From assembly GCF_037893015.1 (NCBI RefSeq), contig NC_133666.1, forward strand, positions 567,831,712 to 567,895,711: DNA of 64,000 nucleotides, read 5' to 3'. This document shows positions 22,560 to 34,199 of the stretch, in pieces. This DNA is from Macrotis lagotis. Its lineage: Eukaryota; Chordata; Mammalia; Peramelemorphia; Peramelidae. Each line of letters begins with the position of its first letter. Within the stretch, counting starts at the first letter, position 1. The notes under the pieces were generated by a model, which had not been told where the DNA came from, searched no databases, and saw nothing but the letters and a program-made list of their open reading frames with translations. The position numbers were made by a program, and so were the translations under genes.

Positions 22560-25060
22560 ATAGATTTTTGTATAGGATAATGATAATGGTTCATTTTTAA
22601 ATACTAAATTTTAGATCTCAATGGGAAATCTCAAAGTATTGACATAATTTTGCCTTGTTATCTCAAAACTTTAAGAACCTGTAACTTTGATAGTGTGGCT
22701 GTTGTCTTTATCAATGCTTATTTCAAACCCTAACCCTCTAATCCTTAGTAGATTATCCTTAATATTCATTGTGGTGGAAAATTCTTTGTTCTGCACCCTG
22801 TCACAAGCATCTCTTTTACTTAGGTTATCACTTCTATAACAAATACTTGCTCTTTGACTCAGTCCTTCCCTAAAACCTTTTCAGTTTGTTTAAACCTACC
22901 AGATGTCATACTACATGGCAATGTAGCCTTTATGTACCCAATGTCACAGTCATACATTGATTATTAGAGTTGAATTTTCCTGAAGGAAGTATGATATTAT
23001 ATAAATAAAAATATCTCAAAATTTAAGGTGACTTTACCACTAATTTTCTTTATCAGATTATTTAGCATTTCCCAGAGGATTAGGCAAAAACATTTCTTTT
23101 GTATTGTGGCTATATTTTCTCATGGAATTCTATAAAGTATATAATGACAAGCACATTGCTTTCCCTGCCTAGAATTGAAGTTGTTTCAAAGAATCACAAA
23201 ATCAATCATGTAAGAGACATGACACTCTTGTCAACTCTGTTTCCATTATTCAGTCTTCTCATCATTGTTTACTATTAATTTTCATTTGCAGAACTTCAAT
23301 TTTAAAACCTGAAAGCCATCAATCAGAAATTTGTGTTCATCCATTTATGAATTTTGTGAGATATATAAAGAAAAGTTTTACAAGATCTTAATGATTTATA
23401 CCATATGTACCCTACCTTATTAACTGCCCTACCTTATAATTTCCCTAATGTTAACTACTCAGATTGCATTTTTTTAAAAAAAGGAAAATTAGTAGATTTG
23501 AGATTTGTCCTGTAATTTATCCTATACTATGACTGTATTGTTGTGACAAATGCTTCAGTCAGTAAGGTTAAAAATAAATCACCACATATTATTTGCATAT
23601 ATTTACATACATTTATAAATCATGTACTTTTTTTTTTACTAAATTGATTATATTTACATGTAATTAAATGCAGGTCTATGTGAATATATATGTCTTATTT
23701 ACAACATAGGTGCACTATGCACAATATATTCATGCATGCATGTTACACACATGTATGGTTAGTATACTCTCAGTTAAAAATACCTTTTAAAATACTCACT
23801 AGCTTATAGACTTTGACAAAATCCCTTAACCTCTCATTTTCAATTTACTCATGTATAACATGAATGGAATTGGACTTATCTCTAATGTGCATTCTGACTA
23901 TAAAACTTTGTCCTAATGATCCCATATTTTATAAACCTTCGAATCTATTTTATCTTAATCTTATGCCAATTATCATCACCATTTACAACACCCTCACTAC
24001 CACCACCACCATCATCATCCTCCCACAGAATGAATTTTTCACTAGTATAATAATTCTTTTGATATAATTTAGTTCTAACATTTTAGAAAGGAAATATATC
24101 TCTATTTTGAGATAATTCCATTGGAGGCTATATTAAAAGCCTAAAGAGTGCTGCAGACTTTCCTCATTGAACTTATCTTTTACACTGCCCTTTATTTTTG
24201 TGACTGAAGTTATTTTTTGAAAATAATATGACAAATAAAAATTGGACAACTTTTGAAATAAAGGAGATAAATATTATTTGTATTTTTAATGATATTAGTT
24301 TTGAAGCAACCTGTATTTCCATTTATTTCTTCATTCAATATTTTAAATTATCTACCATAATGCTGTCTAGTAGATATTTTGGAAGATATGACAAATAAGA
24401 CCTAGTCTCTACTTTCAAGGACCTTACAATATATGTATATACATATATATGATATTTTATATGTATATGTATACATATATCAACATATATTGTATGAGTA
24501 ATTCAGGTAAATAAAATAAAAAATATAAAATTATTTCTTAATCGAAATTGCCATGAGATCAGATGAGTAACTTTTGTCTCTAAGAAATTTATATAAATAT
24601 TGTTAAAATTAAAAGTATTATTATTATTTAAAGATTGTGTATTTATTTTATTTTGCCTAAGCAATTTATATTTTAAAAATAATCTATAAACATAAGTTTA
24701 AAATAGAAAAAATCAGTCCTGCTGTCATTTATCTCCAATGCTTTAATTGATTTGGCAAAACAGAAAGTTTGATAAAATATTAAATTATTTAAGTTAATGA
24801 AAGCATTCATTATGTTTTCATACCTATATATGCATGTATATACATTTATCAGTGGGTAGGTATGAATGTGGGTGCATAGTTACCCATACTCACATATACA
24901 CCATATACAATAAAAGCATATACACTAAGATATACTAATAACTCATAGTTTGGTTTTAATCTCTTAACAAATATATTTAACAAATAAATAAATGTTGGAC
25001 TTCAGTTGTGAAATTTACATTTTAGCCTTTCATTTAATTTTTTTTGACTTTTTTTGTTTA
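22560..25060. other. Unassigned AT-rich sequence
   Basis: No gene seen. A possible old repeat piece lies at 24345-24430 ('gacctagtctctactttcaaggacc'). TA-rich runs at 24430-24490. A CAC/ATC-rich patch at 23990-24020 explains the short open frame there. Confidence 0.4.
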
Positions 25061-25067
25061 TGTAAGA

Positions 25068-25175
25068 AGGAGCACTTCAACAGTGGTTAGAGAATCTGCC
25101 TTGTAGGCAGGAGGACCTGGGCTCAAAGTCTGCCTCTTGCAATAATACTGGATATAGGATTCTGGGCAAGATATT
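25068..25175 (+). mobile_element. tRNA-headed SINE remnant
   Basis: 'cagtggttagagaatctgcc', 'ggaggacctgggctcaaag', 'attctgggcaagat' in SINE order; diverged. Confidence 0.55.
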
Positions 25176-25454
25176 TGTTGTTTTAATGATCAAATCATTT
25201 GACTTGGACAGTACGTAGATTGATGAGAAGAAAGCAAGCTGCATTGCTAGAGGAGGTTCCTCACATAGGATTCTCTTATATCAATAAAATAATAAATACA
25301 GTTCTTATCCATTTTGTTCATTCATTTTGTTTTTGACACATTAGACACTTCTATTCTTCAGACAGCTTGCTTGCTTTCACACATTCTTTGATTCTATGAC
25401 TTTGGTCTTCTAGCTAGTCATCAAAATTTTCTCATTTAAATTCCAGGCATTTTA

Positions 25455-25560
25455 TTTGACTGCTCATACTGTTCAATATAATCCTGCCTTATCTCTGCCT
25501 ACTAGCTTCCTGGGTTTCCTGTATGTCCAACTAAAATTTCATCTTCTACATCTCTCTTTT
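25455..25560 (+). mobile_element. L2 fragment
   Basis: 'tcctgccttatctctgcc', 'agcttcctgggtttcctgta', 'ccaactaaaatttcatcttc' resemble the L2 3' part. Confidence 0.5.
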
Positions 25561-25595
25561 TTACACCTCTTAATTCTCTTTCTGTCTCTCTCTTT

Positions 25596-25619
25596 CTTTT
25601 TGCAAGGCAATGGGGTTAA
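25596..25619 (-). mobile_element. 24-bp tail of a WSINE1-type SINE
   Basis: Only the 3' terminal part ('gcaaggcaatggggttaa' on the plus strand) is present next to a CT-rich tract; the rest of the SINE is absent. Confidence 0.6.
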
Positions 25620-25878
25620 AAAATACCATATTTGATTAAGCATTCCCAAATTGGGTCTCTATTTTCAAACTTGCCTCCTCAGTGATAGCTGTTTTGTTAT
25701 TTCTAATGATTTTTGATTTGTTTATCTATGAGAGGGGAGAAATGTTTTTCTTCATATAGCCACTTTAAAATAATAGTCTTTGTTGTGTTATTTATGGGGA
25801 TTTTTGGGCATGAGTTTTTTTTTAAAGGAAACATAGCATCTTTTGATACCTTTTGAGAGTATATATTACAATGGCTAC

Positions 25879-26427
25879 TGTTGCCACTGGGATCTGGGGT
25901 AACCAGATAAACATAGGAATTTGTGGGCCACTGAAAAGCAAAGGAATTTGCATGCTCTCTCTGGGATGTTAAAAGTGCTCTTGATTTTATTAAGAAATAT
26001 AACAAATAAACAGGTAAAAAACTTTTCCTCCCAAAGGGTCAACAAGCACTTGAGACAGAATGAATAACAAAGCCTAGGCATGGCTGCTTGATAGGAAGAG
26101 ACAGCAAGAGGGAGATAAGGAAAGACAGACAGCTAACTGAGCCAGAGAGAGAGAGAGAGAGGGTAGCCCTGAGCACAGGTTCAGCTCTGGCTTTATTGCC
26201 TTGCTCCTTCTCTGGGCACTGAGGGTAAAAGGGAAACTCTCTCCCTTTTAGGAGACTGGAATCAGGTAGAGGGTTGAAGACTGGGGAATTGGAAATGAGA
26301 TCAACAGGGGTCAATTTACATCTCAAGAGCAAAGACCTTTCCACACCCTAAACAAGATTCCCTGATTTTAACAACATTAAAAGACTATAGATTTTGTTTC
26401 CCTCTACATTCATAACTCTCTACATCA
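25879..26427 (-). mobile_element. Solo LTR of an endogenous retrovirus (fossil)
   Basis: A segment of about 550 bp bounded by TG...CA on the minus strand, alignable along its length with the segment at 38632-39260. A TATA-like box lies near 26190 and an AATAAA signal at 25986-25991 (minus strand), giving a U3-R-U5 layout with a short U5. No gag, pol or env sequence lies beside it, so it is a solo LTR. Class not certain, possibly ERV1-like. The two copies differ clearly, so it is old. The open frames inside it have no meaning. Confidence 0.7.
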
Positions 26428-26429
26428 CT

Positions 26430-27210
26430 TATTCAAGTGTTAATTGCTTAAGCAAATTTCATCCATTTAGCTTTGATTTCAGCATACCAATCATTTCTTA
26501 ATATATTCACCCACAGTTTTTTTGATACTTTTATACTTGTGTCTAATCTAGAGAAGACCAAAGTGTTTATTGGCTTTAAGATTGAAGTCCACAGTATTTA
26601 TTTTGCTTGATTTGTATTAAAAAAAACATACTTCTTAAGAGAAATTGACACTTTTTTAATCATTAGAGAAAGTTTCCAGAAGATAAAGCAGCTATTTATT
26701 TATTTATTTATTTTGGTGGGGGCACATAGCTGATGTCACCCATATATATATATCTCAAGGTATTAATAAAATGTTTTGTTTGATGTTGTTATTTAAAGGT
26801 TTTATTTAGTTGTGTTTAAGAAAGATGAAAATGGATTCAAGGCTAGGAGAAACCACAAGAGATTTAAAATGACTTCAAAAAATGGCATAATTATATGAAT
26901 TTTTAAAACTTTCTTGTTTGGTGATATATTTTATTTAGTTCACAGTTTTTAAAATGACCAAAAATACTTTAATTTATTTCAGTATATTGGATCTGTTTGT
27001 ATTTGTCTTAGGTAGGAAAATAAACCATTTGTACAGAACTGAATCAAAGGTTTTGCAATATTCAATAAAATGCAATAAAAATGTTGTAGTACTTTTGAGG
27101 CCCAGGCTCAACCTCTTTTAAATCAATAAGTTGATCTTTTTACATCCCCTGGAATATTTAGCATTTTTTTGCCATATATCAGAGCATATATGATTTTCTT
27201 GTGTTTATTA
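26430..27210. other. Unassigned AT-rich sequence
   Basis: A short (TTTA)n run at 26693-26713; nothing else recognised. Confidence 0.4.
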
Positions 27211-27213
27211 TAG

Positions 27214-27686
27214 TGTGTTTTGGTTATAAATGACTGGAGAATACTTGATCCAAAGTGATTAAAATGGTTTTTATTAAAATATCTTAACAAAATAGCACAC
27301 CTCTCTCATGGTGGGAGAGAGGGGTGGGGAAATCCCAAAATATAAGCTCTTTTATGCACTTTGAAAGGCTTTGTTCCTGCCCCCTCATGTGGACCATAGG
27401 CTGGGGTAACAAATCTAATTGATATATTAGTTCCTATGCATTACCCCACCCTGCTGATTATACTATTGAGCAAGAACAGCTAGATTTCCTTGAGCATGTG
27501 CAAAAGAGAAGGGCAAGATGCTAGGTTAAGTTAAAAGCAGGGTGGAGCAATGTCATCAGTTTTTGATCAGATCTGAGGTCACCTGCCCACCAGGCAACAA
27601 TGGCCAGAGCTCAGTCATTGTAATGTAAACTTACAATCCTCCCTTCACAATCTTGTGGAACCACAAAACCCACATTTTCCCTCACA
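27214..27686 (-). mobile_element. Probable solo LTR, second family (fossil)
   Basis: GC-richer than its surroundings. On the minus strand it begins TGTGAGGG, has a TATA-like 'gcataaaagagc' (27346-27357) and an AATAAA signal (27269-27274), and ends in CA. The left boundary is uncertain (27214 or 27231). No internal viral genes adjoin it. Confidence 0.6.
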
Positions 27687-28089
27687 GATTTTTAAAAATA
27701 ATGTAAGCTTTTAATGATTTTAAAAACCACATCAACATGAAATGTTTTATATTTAGAGGGATTACTCACATTCTCATTCTCTCATAATTGACATATGAAA
27801 CATTCTGTTAACAAAGGTGGATATCATAGTCATTGTAATTGACATCTTATTCATTTTGTCTTTTTCCATGGAATTCACATAGAAATGGTTCTGGGTAAAA
27901 ACTTGCTTTTGTTCTTCTTGCATGTTCACTTACCTTTGTACTATGGTACAAATTGGTAAAATAACTTTCTTAGCATTGAATAAAATTGTGAGCATGCAAC
28001 TTCATCTTTTATATGCTCATGGAAATCTCATGATGATGATGATGTTCCTCAATTTTAAATATTTGGTTGTAAAATTGTATTAAAATGAG

Positions 28090-28200
28090 TGCAAAAAGCA
28101 CTTATTAAACACTTACTGTATGTCAAGGATTGGGCTACATATTGGATGTAATAATAGAAACACTCAAGGAACTCATATTTTAACTGATTCAAGGTCAGAT
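28090..28200 (+). mobile_element. Old interspersed repeat remnant
   Basis: 'agcacttattaaacacttac', 'tgtatgtcaaggattgggct', 'aaggaactcatattttaac' follow the common therian 'cttactatgtgccagg...aaggagctcacattcta' pattern. Family not certain. Confidence 0.45.
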
Positions 28201-28423
28201 GATACCTGACTTGAATTTTATGATTTTTCTTACAATTCTTCTCATTGAATTTATGTGTTGTTGCTATGTCTTTACATTATTTAGTTTCTTGATCTTTTCA
28301 TGTGACTTTCTTAATAAGAATGTCTTTTTTATTGTTTATTGGTTCATATACATTGGTTTTTACATGGAGTAAAATGAATCACTTTGAACTTGAATTCAGC
28401 ACTGTATGAAAAACTTTTCTGAG

Positions 28424-28694
28424 TCATTTCTGGGCAGAACATGGCAAATCATAACCTAATATACTGGTATAACAAATATACTGGCAACAAATATGAAACA
28501 GATCACAAAGACAATAAATGTGAAAAAGCAGAAAATGCAAGTAAAAAAATTTACAACAATGAGTGCAAAAACAAGAGCAGAAAAAGGGGAAAATGCAAGT
28601 AAATAATCTATAACAATTGTATAAGATGCTCCCAGTTTTTAGACTGCAAATTTTTCTAAAAAGGGTGCATCTTATACTTGGGGAAATATGGTAA
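28424..28694. mobile_element. Possible small non-autonomous DNA transposon
   Basis: The right end reads 'gcatcttatacttgggg' then 'aaatatggta', resembling the 'taccatatttcccc-ataagac' termini of some vertebrate DNA transposons. 'tataagatgc' at about 28621 and 'gcatcttata' at about 28667 form a short inverted repeat, and a 31-bp direct repeat occurs at 28526-28560 and 28587-28618. No transposase. The left end is not defined. Confidence 0.4.
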
Positions 28695-28699
28695 TTCAT

Positions 28700-29725
28700 T
28701 TTACTGACCTAAAAACTATTTAAATGAAAAATGACAATATTCTTGGAATCAAAAATGAAAAAAAAACTTTGGCATAAGAGATTCTTGTGGTATCTAAAGC
28801 CATCAGATTAAAAATTTTGGGAACACAAATAGGCTATTTATTTACTTTAAAAATGTCTTGTCATTTGCAATATTACAGGCTGATTCTGATCAATAGTATG
28901 AGCTAGAGATTTAGAAATTCTAATCTCACTTTTGAGGATATGTGCTCTACTATGGGTCACTCTGGGAGAATACTAATTATTCTATGATTTTTAGTGGTCT
29001 GGTGTTTATCATTATCTGACTCTGCATCTTGTTAATGACAGAATTTTCTAGTTAGTCTAGTGGTATGATTTATTAGCATTTGTCAATTTAGTCACTTGGT
29101 TAAATAAACACCCACCCACCAGGAAGACTCTGCTGAATTTCTCCCTTCTTGCTACATTTTCATGTAGTCCAAATATGTAAGCAATTATTAATGAAGTCCA
29201 TCATCCAAGCATGAATATAGATACAGAGCTTTGCTGTTGACATTGGAAGTTAAAGGAAAATATTAACCATATTAAAGAACTCTCCCATAAACTATCTAGA
29301 AGTCCCTCCCAAAACAGGCAACTCAAAAATAACTTACAATTCATTCCCTGAAATAAGGAGTTGCCAGGGACAATATATGAGCTAAGACTAAACTATTCTT
29401 ACTGCCTTAATGTCTTCTATCTGTTTTTCTATTTATAGGCATCAAAAAGGTTAAAATCCAGTTAGTTAATGTTCTGATTCAACATAGAACATTTATTTGA
29501 CTGTGGAGTACAAAGACTGTTCAATCATGGATGACCTTATTAACTATTATGGCTATTATGGCTACACATAAGATTGTCTTACTCTTCAACAAGAACAAGA
29601 GAATTTTTCCTATGGGGATATTGTTAGTCAGCTAATTTATTTGTAGAAGACCCTCTGTTGAAATTGTTCCCATGATTCTAAAGATTCTGGAAGAAGAGAA
29701 TGCAGAAACAAGAAGTAGAAACAAA
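28700..29725. other. Unassigned sequence
   Basis: No gene or repeat recognised. Confidence 0.4.
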
Positions 29726-29732
29726 TCAGAAA

Positions 29733-29870
29733 ATCATAAATTTTAATTTGGAAGGGATTTTAATGATCAACTAACAAAATTCCCTCACTTTACAGATAAG
29801 GAAATTGAGGCTCAGAAAGTTTGAATGACTTTTCAAAGTACTATAAGAATGTTGTGACAGAGTACTATAT
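29733..29870 (-). mobile_element. MIR/THER-type SINE remnant
   Basis: 'taatttggaagggatttta', 'ccctcactttacagataagg', 'aaattgaggctcagaaag' on the plus strand. Confidence 0.6.
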
Positions 29871-29899
29871 GATTTATATTTTGATTTAATTTAATTATT

Positions 29900-30866
29900 T
29901 CCCTTTTTCATGGAATAATATTTTAATTACATGGCAAGATAGTTTTCAGCATTCATTTTTGTAAGATTTGATTTCCAAATATTTCTTCCTTTCCCTCTTT
30001 GCTCCTTCTCCCCAAGACAACAAGTGATCTTATATCATTTAAACATATATAATCACATTAAACATTTTCATATTAGTTATATTATGAAAGATGAATTAGA
30101 ATGAAAGGGGAAAACCATAAGAAGGAAAAAACAAAAAACATTAAAAAAGTGAAAAATTGTGTTTTGATCTGCATTCAGACTCCATAGTTCTTTCTCTGAA
30201 TGTGAATGGTATTTGCCATATCAAGTCTTTTGGAATTGTCCTTGATCACTGAATTACTCAGAAATCTAAGTCTATCATAGTTGATCATCACACAATGTTG
30301 AGGTTACACAGTTTTTCTGGTTCTGTTTACTTCACTCAGTTTTTGAAAGTATTTACATGTTTTTCCGAAATCTGCTCATTATTTTTTATAGAACAATAGC
30401 ATCCCATTATATTCTTTTATCACAACTTATTCATATATTCCCCAATTGATGGACATTTTCTCCAATTCTTCCCCACTACAAATAGGACTGCTAGGATTAT
30501 TTTGGTACATATGGCCCCTTTTCCATTTTTGTAATCTCTTAGGGATGCAGACATAGAAGTGTTATTTCTATATCAAAGAATATGCATAGTTTTATAGCCC
30601 TTTGGGCATAGTTCCAAATTGCTTTCCAGAATAGTGTATCTCAATTTTCCTATATCCATTCTGACACTTGTAATTTTCCTTTTCTGCCTTATTCAGTCTG
30701 ATATGTGTGAGGTGGTACTAAGAGTTATTCAATTTGCATTTCTCTCATCAATTTAATTTGGCTATCAATGGCTTTAATTTTTTGATCTGAAAACTACTTG
30801 TTCATATCCTTTGGCCATTTAAAAATTGGGGAATGGCATGTATAACTTGTAAATTTCATTCAGTTA

Positions 30867-30914
<48 letters not shown>

Positions 30915-30945
30915 TAGAAATGAGACCTTTATCAGAAATATTGGA
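29900..30945 (-). mobile_element. 5'-truncated LINE-1 3' end
   Basis: Complement of the L1 3' UTR and ORF2 C-terminal end: 'ccccaattgatggacattt' near 30440, 'gtgtgaggtggtactaagag' near 30705, 'atcctttggccattt' near 30808. Homology ends near 30945. It contains a TA run at 30866-30911. No clear target duplication. Confidence 0.8.
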
Positions 30946-31294
30946 TTACCACATGATTACAACCCAGGTCTTTGGACCTGGCTTTAACTACCTGAATTTA
31001 GCTGTGTTTGCTATCTTAACTTGTTTATAAGTCCTGGTTCAAGTCCTATTTTTCTGCAAATGCCAAGGTATGCCTTCTGGTCAAAGCTGAAATAAATACC
31101 TTCTGGAAGAGTTTCTGTATTTTATGTATTTCCATTGGAGGTGACTTGTCGTATATGAAATACCTGTTGACTTCAGAAAGTATGCATACTGACATATCTA
31201 TAGGCAAGGGATCCAGGATAATCTACTAGAGAAACAGAGAATTTGTTGGATGTTAGAGAAAAGGGAGTTCTTTTGGATATCTAGGGAATCAGTA

Positions 31295-31480
31295 GATAGA
31301 GTATAGATCTTCTAACATAAGTAAAGCTTCAGACACTTATGTGTATCACTGGTCAAGTTATATAACTTTTGCCTCAATTTCTCAATTGTAAAATAGAGAT
31401 TGTGATAGATTTTACCTCCCAAGGTTATTGTTAGATTTATAAGATAATATTTTAAAATGCTTTACAAACCTTAGAGTGAT
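31295..31480 (+). mobile_element. MIR-type SINE remnant
   Basis: 'ctggtcaagttatataact', 'cctcaatttctcaattgtaa', 'cctcccaaggttattgttag', 'aaatgctttacaaaccttag' are in MIR core-to-tail order. Confidence 0.65.
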
Positions 31481-31761
31481 ACATATACATATACATACAT
31501 ATGCACCCAATCTATGATTATACTACTATTATTGCTGCTGCTAATTCCACTGTGATATTTCAAGGCACCAGTGGAATCTAACTTTGGCTCAGTGTGTTGT
31601 TAGCTTTCTTTTTCTACAAGAGCTGTTTCAGTTACTTTCCAAAAAACACTCCTTATTTTTCCTAACTCTTTAGGTTTTCAACTTCTTTCAGTCTCATATT
31701 CAATTGCAGCTGGACTCCCCTCTGAATCAAATAAGGAACAGGGATTAGAAAAGGTTGCCAT

Positions 31762-32275
31762 GAAACCATCCATAGTCAGACTCTAGAGAAGCACAGAATG
31801 AGTTACATGATCTGATGCTGAGTGAAGGGAGTAGAACCAAGAGAAAAATGTACATATTAGCAACAACATTGTGAGAGCACCAACCTGGATGGATGCAAGC
31901 TTCTCAGCAGTTCAGAGATCTAGGACCATATTAAACTGACTATGGACAATACTATCCCCATCCAGAGGGAGAAAATTAAAACAAAACAAAATAAAACAAA
32001 AACCCTTCAACATCTGATGAACACCACATTCACTTTTTTTAAAAAAAATTCTCTTTCCTAATCCATGGCTTTCTTTTCCCCCTTTAATCCTAATTCCTCA
32101 AACCAAAAATGACCCATCTATAAACATGTTTAACAGAAATGTGTACTTACAATATTCATCTGCTGTTCACCCACTGAAGGTGGGAAGGGAGGGTGGAATG
32201 AAAGTATATGTATATGGATGAATGTTGAAAAACTTTCATAACATGTATTTGGAAAAATAAAATATTAACTAAAAG
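31762..32275 (+). mobile_element. Short 5'-truncated LINE-1 with 12-bp target duplication
   Basis: A 514-bp L1 3' end ('tgatgctgagtgaagggagt', 'gcaacaacattgtgagag', 'ctgttcacccactgaagg'). Perfect duplication 'aaaggttgccat' at 31750-31761 and 32276-32287. No long poly(A). Confidence 0.9.
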
Positions 32276-32289
32276 AAAGGTTGCCATTC

Positions 32290-33145
32290 TCTGTGGTCTC
32301 AGCCTTGGACTGTCTATTTAGCTACTGTATTAGAAATCTAAACATGGAATATGGAAATTATGTTTTTAAGAGGAATAAGATCATGATGGAGTTCTTGTAT
32401 CATCGTTGCACTTTTTTTTTAATCAAAGGGAAGCTTTTGTTTTTTCCCTTTGGAAGTGGGTTGAGGAAACATACTTTTATGGTTCAGACATTTCACATAG
32501 GCTGACCTGAAATACTAAATAAAAACTCCAAATATTTCAGCAATACCTTTGAAAACCACTATTTTTGGCAACACTCTAGTATTGTCAATCTTCCAAGTAT
32601 CATGTTTTATATATATGCAACTTTAGCCAACATTATTGACTAGGCTAAGAAGCTCTTCATGAGGTTTCTTATTTTTCATTTTTAATGAATATGTTTATTA
32701 CTTAAAGGAGTTGTAAAAGTCTAAATATTTTAATTAAAAAATAATATATTTCACTAAGACAGTTCCCGATTTAATAGTAGATAACTTTGCCACTGAATCA
32801 TTTCTGTATTAATGAGATAGCATCTAATTCCTTAAAAATATGCTTTTGAAAATAATTCCTGAGTTTCCTTTCAATTTAGGAAGAAAAAATATTATATGTG
32901 TCATTTGTCTCTGTGTAGGCAGACCTTGAAGTTTTATATAATTTTCTTTCTTTGTGGAAAATATCTATTTATTCAGCTTTTGGCCATTTTGTTTCTTTCA
33001 TAGATAAAATTTGTTCTCTTAAGTTTAATTTGTTGATTTTATTTCTTAGAGGTATTTTCTTTATAACAAGCTCTATTATACCCATCTTTTTCTTTTGTCA
33101 TTGTTTTTAATTAAAAAAAACAAATGTATCTTCACAACTAGGAGT
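32290..33145. other. Unassigned AT-rich sequence
   Basis: No gene or repeat recognised. The open frame at 32281-32505 has no domain. Confidence 0.4.
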
Positions 33146-33149
33146 TATG

Positions 33150-34195
33150 ATAAAGGTCTCATTTCTAAAAAAAAGAGAATTAAATTAAATTTACAAGGTC
33201 ACAAGTCATCCCCCAATTGACAAATGGTCAAAGGATATGAGCAGATGGTTTTTAAATGAAGAATTAAAGCTATCTATAATCATATAAAATGCTCCAAATT
33301 ATTATTGATTAGATAAATGCAAATTAAAGCAGCAATGAGGTATCACCTCACACCTATCAGATTGGCCAAGATGAGAAAAAGGGTAGATGATCAATGTTGG
33401 AGAGGTTGTGGGAAGTTTGGGACATTGATGCATTGTTTGGTGGATCTGTGAATGGATCCAACCTTTCTGGAGAGCAATCTGGAAGCATGCACAAAAAGTA
33501 ATAAAACTGTTCACACCCTTTGACCCAGCAATTCTGATTCTAGGTCTATATTCAGAAAAAATTACAAAAAATAGGAAAAGTCATACATGTTCCAAAATAG
33601 TCATAGCAATTCTTTTTATAGAGAGTGTCCATCAATTGGGGAATGGCTAAATAAGTTGTGGTACATGAATACTATGGGATATTATTGTTCTATAAGAAAT
33701 CATAAATGGTAGGACTCTAGAGAAGCATAGAATGACTTATGGGATCTGAAGCTGAGTGAAAGGAGCAGAACCAAGAGAACCAATGTACATATCAACAACA
33801 ACATTATGAGATGAAAAACTTTGATGGAAGTGGCTCCTCTTAGCAGTTCAGAGAGCTAGGACAACTGTTTGAAGACTGGCTATGGACAATGTTATCCACA
33901 TACAGAGGAAGAAAAGCCAAACAAAACAGATGCACACACACACAAACCAACCCTTCAGAATCTGATGATCATTTTATTAAAAAATATCTCTTATGCATCT
34001 CTTTTCCGTAAGCCTAATTCCTCAAACCAAAAGGAACTAATCTGTAAAAATGTTTATCAAAATATGTATGTACAATGTTAACCTGGCTGTTCACCCCTGA
34101 GGGGAGGGGTATAGGAAGGGAAGATGAAAGGAAATTTTTCAAATTAAAAATAAAGATGTTTATATGGATGAAAATAAATGAATAAATAAAAAGGT
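33150..34195 (+). mobile_element. 5'-truncated LINE-1, about 1 kb
   Basis: ORF2 C-terminal end and 3' UTR: 'cccccaattgacaaatgg' near 33211, 'tgcaaattaaagcagcaatg' near 33317, 'ccatcaattggggaatgg' near 33629, 'ctgttcacccctgaggg' near 34088. It ends in AAATAAATAAAAAGG. Confidence 0.85.
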
Positions 34196-34199
34196 ATAA

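Noticed and set aside
26039-26344. 101-codon frame on the minus strand
   Set aside because: Lies wholly inside a solo LTR.
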